A DNA stretch of 32,864 nt, taken from CAZYMI01 sp964648505. GTDB lineage: Bacteria; Pseudomonadota; Alphaproteobacteria; Micavibrionales; Micavibrionaceae. A program made the translations under genes and the position numbers. Location of the stretch: assembly GCA_964648505.1 (NCBI GenBank), contig CAZYMI010000021.1:1-32864 (forward strand), read 5' to 3'. Shown here in pieces: positions 29,220 through 32,864 of the stretch. Each line of letters opens with the position of its first letter. The first letter of the stretch is position 1. The notes under the pieces are model-generated. The model had not been told where the DNA came from and did no database searches. It saw only the letters and a list, made by a program, of their open reading frames with translations.

Positions 29220-30191
29220 TTATTGGCCAGGATTAGGAACAAGACCGCGAACTGCTCGCCTTGGCTGTTGTTGCTGTTGTTGTGCGTTAGCAGCAGGGGC
29301 TACTTCAACAATTCGTGCATCAGCCGGTGGCCGTGCAGACACCACAACAGGTGCGCTTGATTGTGCAACTGGTGCTGGCCCAAACAAAGCACCTTCAAGA
29401 GTTCTAACATCTGCGCCTGCGCGATAATTTGCGCCAACAACTTCAACGCCAGCGCTTAAAACAGGGGCGCTGCGTGTTGCAATAGCTGTCAGTGTTGGGT
29501 TGCCACTTGCAAGACCTTGCAAAATGACGGCATTGTCACCGCAAGCCTCAAGGAAACGACCCTTTGATTTGCTGAAGCTGACCACGTAAGCAGCAGCCTG
29601 CCAACCATCAACAACAGTACATTGAAACGCTGCTGCTGCTGCTGCTGTTGCAACTGTTGCACCAGGTAAAACAACCGTGTTATTCCGGCTTGTAAATGTT
29701 GGGTTTGCATTAACGGTACCATTCGCTACTGCATCGCCACCAGTACCAGTACCACCAGCACCGCCTTGACCTCCAGCGCCACCAGCACCGCCTTGACCTC
29801 CAGCACCACCAGCGCCGCCAGCTGCGATAGAACTTGAAGAAGCTGCAGAAGAAGCTGCAGCGGACGATCTTGAATCGGCATTCAGAATATTTGAATTAAG
29901 GTTTAAATTACTGTTGTCGTTTCTATTATCATTTCTGTTGTCGTTACCATTCACGTTTCTATTGTCGTTACCGTTTATGTTTCTAACATCAACATTAATG
30001 GGCTGAGGCTGAGGCTGCGTAACAACCGGCCTTGGTGTTGGTCCACATGACTGTGTTGTGCACGGTTGGCCTGGTGTAAAAACTGGCCCGCCCGGATTTT
30101 CCTGAACTGTTGTTGCCGAAGCTGCTGCGGCTGATACAAGTGCGGCAAATGGGATAAACGTGGCTGCTAATCTCGATGGTGTGAATTTCAT
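29220..30191 (-). CDS. Secreted low-complexity Asn/Gly-rich protein of unknown function
   Basis: A 323-residue exported protein. The signal peptide ends near Ala27 (ALVSAAAASATT). Then come two Cys in QPCTTQSC, a Pro/Gln segment, an Asn/Asp/Arg alternating tract at 70-103 (repeats of NGNDNRN), a Ser/Ala run (108-122), a Gly-rich repeat at 125-152 (GGAGGQ units) and an Ala8 run (181-188). A more ordered region follows (~190-270) with QCTVVDGWQAAAYVVSFSKSKG and EACGDNAVIL, again two Cys. The tail is rich in Pro and Gln6. I recognise no family. The build (repeat stalk plus globular part) suggests a surface or matrix protein; that is inference. GAGGG gives a good ribosome-binding site and a strong promoter lies upstream. 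Confidence 0.78.
   Translation of the reverse strand: MKFTPSRLAATFIPFAALVSAAAASATTVQENPGGPVFTPGQPCTTQSCGPTPRPVVTQPQPQPINVDVRNINGNDNRNVNGNDNRNDNRNDNSNLNLNSNILNADSRSSAAASSAASSSSIAAGGAGGAGGQGGAGGAGGQGGAGGTGTGGDAVANGTVNANPTFTSRNNTVVLPGATVATAAAAAAFQCTVVDGWQAAAYVVSFSKSKGRFLEACGDNAVILQGLASGNPTLTAIATRSAPVLSAGVEVVGANYRAGADVRTLEGALFGPAPVAQSSAPVVVSARPPADARIVEVAPAANAQQQQQQPRRAVRGLVPNPGQ
29629..29646. repeat. (GCT)6 trinucleotide repeat
   Basis: Six perfect GCT units encode most of the Ala8 run of the Asn/Gly-rich protein on the minus strand. Length changes would stay in frame. Confidence 0.9.
29752..29820. repeat. 27-bp tandem repeat coding for Gly-rich units
   Basis: Two 27-bp copies (29752-29778 and 29779-29805) differ only at their last base, and a partial third copy follows (29806-29820). 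On the minus strand each encodes the nine-residue unit (A/G)GGQGGAGG in circular order. Near identity at DNA level points to recent expansion. Confidence 0.88.
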
Positions 30192-30238
30192 TTTAAATTA
30201 CCCTCTATTTTAGGAATGTGTGGTCTTTGCTGGATGAA

Positions 30239-30267
30239 CTTTTAGGGCTAGTCATAAAATATGTCAA
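30239..30267 (-). promoter_or_regulatory. Promoter of the Asn/Gly-rich protein gene
   Basis: Minus-strand CTTGACA (-35 core 30267-30262), a 17-base spacer and TAAAAG (30244-30239). The predicted leader of ~40 bases ends with AGAGGG before ATG 30191. It shares the 174-base divergent gap with the promoter of the plus-strand gene. Confidence 0.6.
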
Positions 30268-30297
30268 GTTTTTTATGTTAAAATAATAAAAAAATAT

Positions 30298-30326
30298 TTG
30301 CATAAAAATGCCCTGTGATTTATAAG
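30298..30326 (+). promoter_or_regulatory. Promoter of the Sel1-like membrane protein gene
   Basis: TTGCAT (30298-30303), a 17-base spacer and TATAAG (30321-30326). The leader would be ~33 bases, containing AAAGGA at about 30350 before ATG 30366. Confidence 0.55.
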
Positions 30327-30365
30327 ACCCCTTACTCATAAATAATTCCAAAGGATATCAGGGTC

Positions 30366-31787
30366 ATGCACACACTGGCGGTTGCTCAATTTTCGGATCA
30401 ATCCATTGAATCTAATGACTTAAATAGATTTTCTATTTCAAAGGTTTTCAGTACTGCCTCCTCAAAGGTTGGGTCTTTAGGGAAAGTTCTGGTTACTGAG
30501 GCCAGCTTAAGTTTTGCGGCAATCGGCCAGAAACTAGGCGTTTCTGACATGGAAGCTTTCGAAGCTAAGGCTCGCCGTAAGCAGCTAAAGGGCGTTGCCG
30601 CCCATGCAGGCGTTATGTTCGCTGTAAAATCTGCTGTTGCTGCAGGTATGGTGGGGTCCGCGTCCACACTCGCTCCAATATTCGCGACAGTGGCTGCATC
30701 AACAGCAGCTGCAACAATCATAAAAATTGGCCATCAGGCTTGGCTTGATCGCAAAAATGGTGAGAACACATTTACCGGAAGCATCAAAAAATCTTTTACA
30801 TCTGGATTTGCATTCTCAACACTTAAATCACAATTTGCAAAAGCATCACTAGGGGGTGCGTTGGGTGTTGGCCTACATTCTCTTTTATCACATATTGATT
30901 TTTCAGGCTTCTCACTTGTTTCTACTGCGCACGCAGCAACATTACAACAAGCACAGGGTCCACAAATTCAAGTAGGCCCACAAATTCCAGCCGAACAAAC
31001 AGTGCCAGGTGCCCCACCAAAACTAGAATTAAATTTAAATGATTTGCCTGAGGATACATCTGTTACAGGTGGTGACGGTGCCGTTCAAAATGGACCTGCT
31101 GCTTTAGAAAGTACAGACCCTCTCGCTCACTTACGTGCCCTGAATGAAAGCGGCGCACAATTGCCTAGCGCGGCACAAGCTGAACTTAATCGTGCTCTTG
31201 CAGGTAATTCTCAGGCGATGAAAGATTTTGCTATCCGTGAACTTTATGGCCGTGGCGTTGAAAAGAATGTTGATCATGCCGTTGAGTTACTCAAAAAATC
31301 AGCTGATCTGGGTAACCAGCAGGCTGTGCGCGATTTAGCATACCTGCAACGCACAGGCATATATCAGCCAGAACGTGAGATGACAGCTGCATTAAACCGC
31401 GCAGAAGCCGAAAGAATTGCACGCTTTACATCTGGTGGTACTACAGCGCCCCTGGCTGCCGCCCCCCTAAACAATATCGGCCCTGGCAATCCCGCAGCAG
31501 CTACAATCAATGATTTAAGCGTATGCACCGCCGAACCTGTCAGCATGACAATTGGGGAACGTGTACGAAACGCCTTTAAATTTGCATGCAGCCCATTAAC
31601 ATCAGATATAGCTCAACCCCGTGACAGCATTGCAGTTCAGCTACAAGGCGCATGGACAAGACTTGTGATGTCTGGAACCGCACCAACCGATGCTGCCGCT
31701 TGGATGCAAAATGATGCCCTGCCCCGTTTTACAAGGGACAATGCATCTTTTTTCACTGCTTCCGCGCCCCCTAATCCTGCGCCTTAA
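30366..31787 (+). CDS. Membrane protein with one Sel1-like repeat, unknown function
   Basis: A 473-residue protein. The N-terminal ~75 residues are soluble and carry no signal peptide. A long hydrophobic Ala/Val-rich region (79-120) holds one or two membrane spans, and a second hydrophobic stretch (~161-190) ends in VSTAHAAT, which resembles a signal-peptidase site inside the chain. After a Gln/Pro-rich linker, residues ~280-330 match a Sel1/TPR-like unit (NSQAMKDFAIRELYGRG, VDHAVELLKKSADLGNQQA) plus a partial second. The C-terminal ~90 residues have two Cys (VCTAEP, FACSP) and a Pro-rich end. The Sel1 part may bind partners in the periplasm. It is divergent from the Asn/Gly-rich gene and convergent with the next gene. 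Confidence 0.75.
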   Translation: MHTLAVAQFSDQSIESNDLNRFSISKVFSTASSKVGSLGKVLVTEASLSFAAIGQKLGVSDMEAFEAKARRKQLKGVAAHAGVMFAVKSAVAAGMVGSASTLAPIFATVAASTAAATIIKIGHQAWLDRKNGENTFTGSIKKSFTSGFAFSTLKSQFAKASLGGALGVGLHSLLSHIDFSGFSLVSTAHAATLQQAQGPQIQVGPQIPAEQTVPGAPPKLELNLNDLPEDTSVTGGDGAVQNGPAALESTDPLAHLRALNESGAQLPSAAQAELNRALAGNSQAMKDFAIRELYGRGVEKNVDHAVELLKKSADLGNQQAVRDLAYLQRTGIYQPEREMTAALNRAEAERIARFTSGGTTAPLAAAPLNNIGPGNPAAATINDLSVCTAEPVSMTIGERVRNAFKFACSPLTSDIAQPRDSIAVQLQGAWTRLVMSGTAPTDAAAWMQNDALPRFTRDNASFFTASAPPNPAP

Positions 31788-31799
31788 ACAACAGAAATA

Positions 31800-32291
31800 T
31801 TACCAGTTTTTCGGCACACCATGCATACCGCAGTAACTTGCGGTCATTGTTTCAACGGGTATTCTAAGCGCAGAAGCTGATTCTCGAACGCCAGCTTGAA
31901 AATCTGCGGGCTGGCAAGCAAACCATTCACTTCGTGAATTAAAAGGCCCTGCACATGCGTTTTCTGCACCGGGTATTGGTGTCATAGCTGCGCCAGATGT
32001 TGTTGCATGGCTTATCCCTAGATGTTCACCCCCAGTCGGTGCAGAGAAGAAACTTGCGCCGCCATCGGGTGGGGTAATCATATGCGCGATATTTGTAATG
32101 GCATCAGGTGCAGCCAGAAGCCCATGACCAATATGGGCCGCAAAAGCTTTTGTTGCGCCAAGCAAAGTTGTAGCGCCACCAAAGGCCATAAATAGCATAG
32201 ATAGAACGCAAAGCTTATGAACAGCGCTCCATAATTGTGATAGTGGATTAGGTGCAGCCGCGGCTGCAAAGTCAGGTTTAGACGATTTCAT
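31800..32291 (-). CDS. Membrane-anchored or exported small protein, unknown function
   Basis: A 163-residue protein. A polar Ala/Pro-rich start of ~25 residues precedes one hydrophobic segment (about 28-50, CVLSMLFMAFGGATTLLGA) that ends in KAFAAH, which could serve as membrane anchor or late signal peptide. The exported part is Gly/Pro/Ala-rich (TPPDGGASFFSAPTGGEHLG) and ends with a compact Cys-containing domain (ENACAGPFNSRSEWFACQP, TMTASYCGMHGVPKNW). I recognise no family. It shares the hydrophobic-segment plus A-x-A layout with the convergent Sel1-like protein. AGAAAG is a modest ribosome-binding site. Confidence 0.65.
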   Translation of the reverse strand: MKSSKPDFAAAAAPNPLSQLWSAVHKLCVLSMLFMAFGGATTLLGATKAFAAHIGHGLLAAPDAITNIAHMITPPDGGASFFSAPTGGEHLGISHATTSGAAMTPIPGAENACAGPFNSRSEWFACQPADFQAGVRESASALRIPVETMTASYCGMHGVPKNW

Positions 32292-32343
32292 CTGTGCAAT
32301 CTTTCTGAAATAAAAAATAAAGAAACAAAAGGTTCAGAGCAGA

Positions 32344-32718
32344 TTAAACAGGCGGCGCACGCGATTGATAAAAGGGATAAACGCTAAAAATCAATGCTTT
32401 CGGGTCTATTGCAGACGCATCCCGAAGCGTAATAATAAGCGCAAAGGCTAGACTAAAAACATCATTGTACATTGCCTTGCTGTGGTCGCGCGCAAAACAG
32501 AAAACGCAATCAGAAAATGTTTTTTTATGGTCATCTTGATTTTGTGTCTGGTTTTGCAGCGGGGGCAATCTGCCGTCTGGTAAAAGCTTGATGCCTTCAA
32601 GTGTGCATATTTCAATCAAGCTACCGCCACCCATGTCGCCGGACACAAATTTGCATGCGGGTGAAATACCCGCCAAAACAAACGCAACCAAAACGATGAA
32701 ATGGGTTAAATGACGCAT
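32344..32718 (-). CDS. DUF2946-like small exported protein
   Basis: A 124-residue protein with an N-terminal hydrophobic segment (HLTHFIVLVAFVLAGISPA). IEICTLEGIKLLPDG then resembles the DUF2946 segment ICTADG, with a Cys pair DCVFC mid-chain and a final R-A-P-P. These features match the DUF2946 family, often found near metal (copper) handling genes, although none is visible here. I chose ATG 32718 because the first in-frame ATG (32727) overlaps a perfect -10 hexamer, so it should lie outside the transcript. Confidence 0.6.
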   Translation of the reverse strand: MRHLTHFIVLVAFVLAGISPACKFVSGDMGGGSLIEICTLEGIKLLPDGRLPPLQNQTQNQDDHKKTFSDCVFCFARDHSKAMYNDVFSLAFALIITLRDASAIDPKALIFSVYPFYQSRAPPV

Positions 32719-32725
32719 TGAAGGC

Positions 32726-32753
32726 ATTATATAAACTGCTTTAAGCGATGCAA
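32726..32753 (-). promoter_or_regulatory. Promoter overlapping the first ATG of the DUF2946-like gene
   Basis: Minus-strand TTGCAT (32753-32748), a 16-base spacer and a perfect TATAAT (32731-32726). The predicted start point is about 32719, next to ATG 32718, implying a leaderless mRNA. Confidence 0.55.
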
Positions 32754-32864
32754 CATCCTAAATCTGACAAACCAAGGGCAAGTAGGCTAAAAAATGCCCT
32801 TATTGACACAAGCGCGTATTTTATGTTTTCTCATGCCCTTAATACCGAGATTCCCTGATAGCTC

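Noticed and set aside
29911..29990. CRISPR-like repeat array in the Asn-coding region
   Set aside because: The repeated TTTCTATTGTCGTTACC-like units are codon repeats of NGNDNRN within a long reading frame, with no spacers of constant length.

Overview
The window looks like a chromosomal segment of a moderately AT-rich alphaproteobacterium. The evidence is a PopZ-like (DUF2497) gene beside valS, the run pcm - rhodanese - tolC - popZ - valS on one strand, a cysteine-free ribosomal protein L31, a TatD-type gene joined to a PhnP-like metallo-hydrolase, and a TTAA-N7-TTAA (CtrA-type) box. I cannot place it below class level. There is no phage, transposon, CRISPR array or rRNA, and one tRNA (Cys).

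Layout. (1) 1-2079: end of a TatD-family gene, a PhnP-like MBL hydrolase and queA, all tightly coupled. (2) 2173-12088: a compact, all-plus surface-polysaccharide cluster. Three genes probably make a UDP-N-acetyl-6-deoxy-L-hexosamine (RmlD-like reductase, CapE/WbjB-type dehydratase, WecB-type 2-epimerase). Wzm and a long Wzt form an ABC exporter. They are followed by a methyltransferase, a glycosyltransferase-methyltransferase fusion, a GT4 glycosyltransferase and a secreted or anchored esterase. (3) 12127-13951: three genes I cannot assign (one GNAT-like), each with its own promoter-like sequence. (4) 14003-15141: mazG and the fluoride channel gene crcB. (5) 15199-18801: gap, a tandem winged-helix regulator, a 46-codon micro-ORF, class I aldolase and an MscS channel.

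(6) 18817-20378 (minus): epmA overlapping a 2H phosphoesterase. (7) 20463-21973 (plus): rpmE with a clear terminator, then a GH24 lysozyme with a peptidoglycan-binding-like N-terminus, preceded by a CtrA-type box. (8) 21970-27689 (minus): pcm, rhodanese, tolC, popZ-like and valS. (9) 27799-27872: tRNA-Cys. (10) 27991-32718: an island of mostly unassigned envelope or secreted proteins: a lipoprotein, an L,D-transpeptidase-like enzyme, an Asn/Gly-rich low-complexity secreted protein, a Sel1-like membrane protein, a small membrane-anchored protein and a DUF2946-like protein.

The most notable points are the likely methyl-capped, ABC-exported glycan with its enzyme fusion; the regulator and micro-ORF embedded between gap and aldolase; three genes whose promoter-like sequences sit so close to the start codon that leaderless or near-leaderless mRNAs are predicted; and the orphan envelope island. 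All functions rest on reading motifs by eye. No database search or structure prediction was run.
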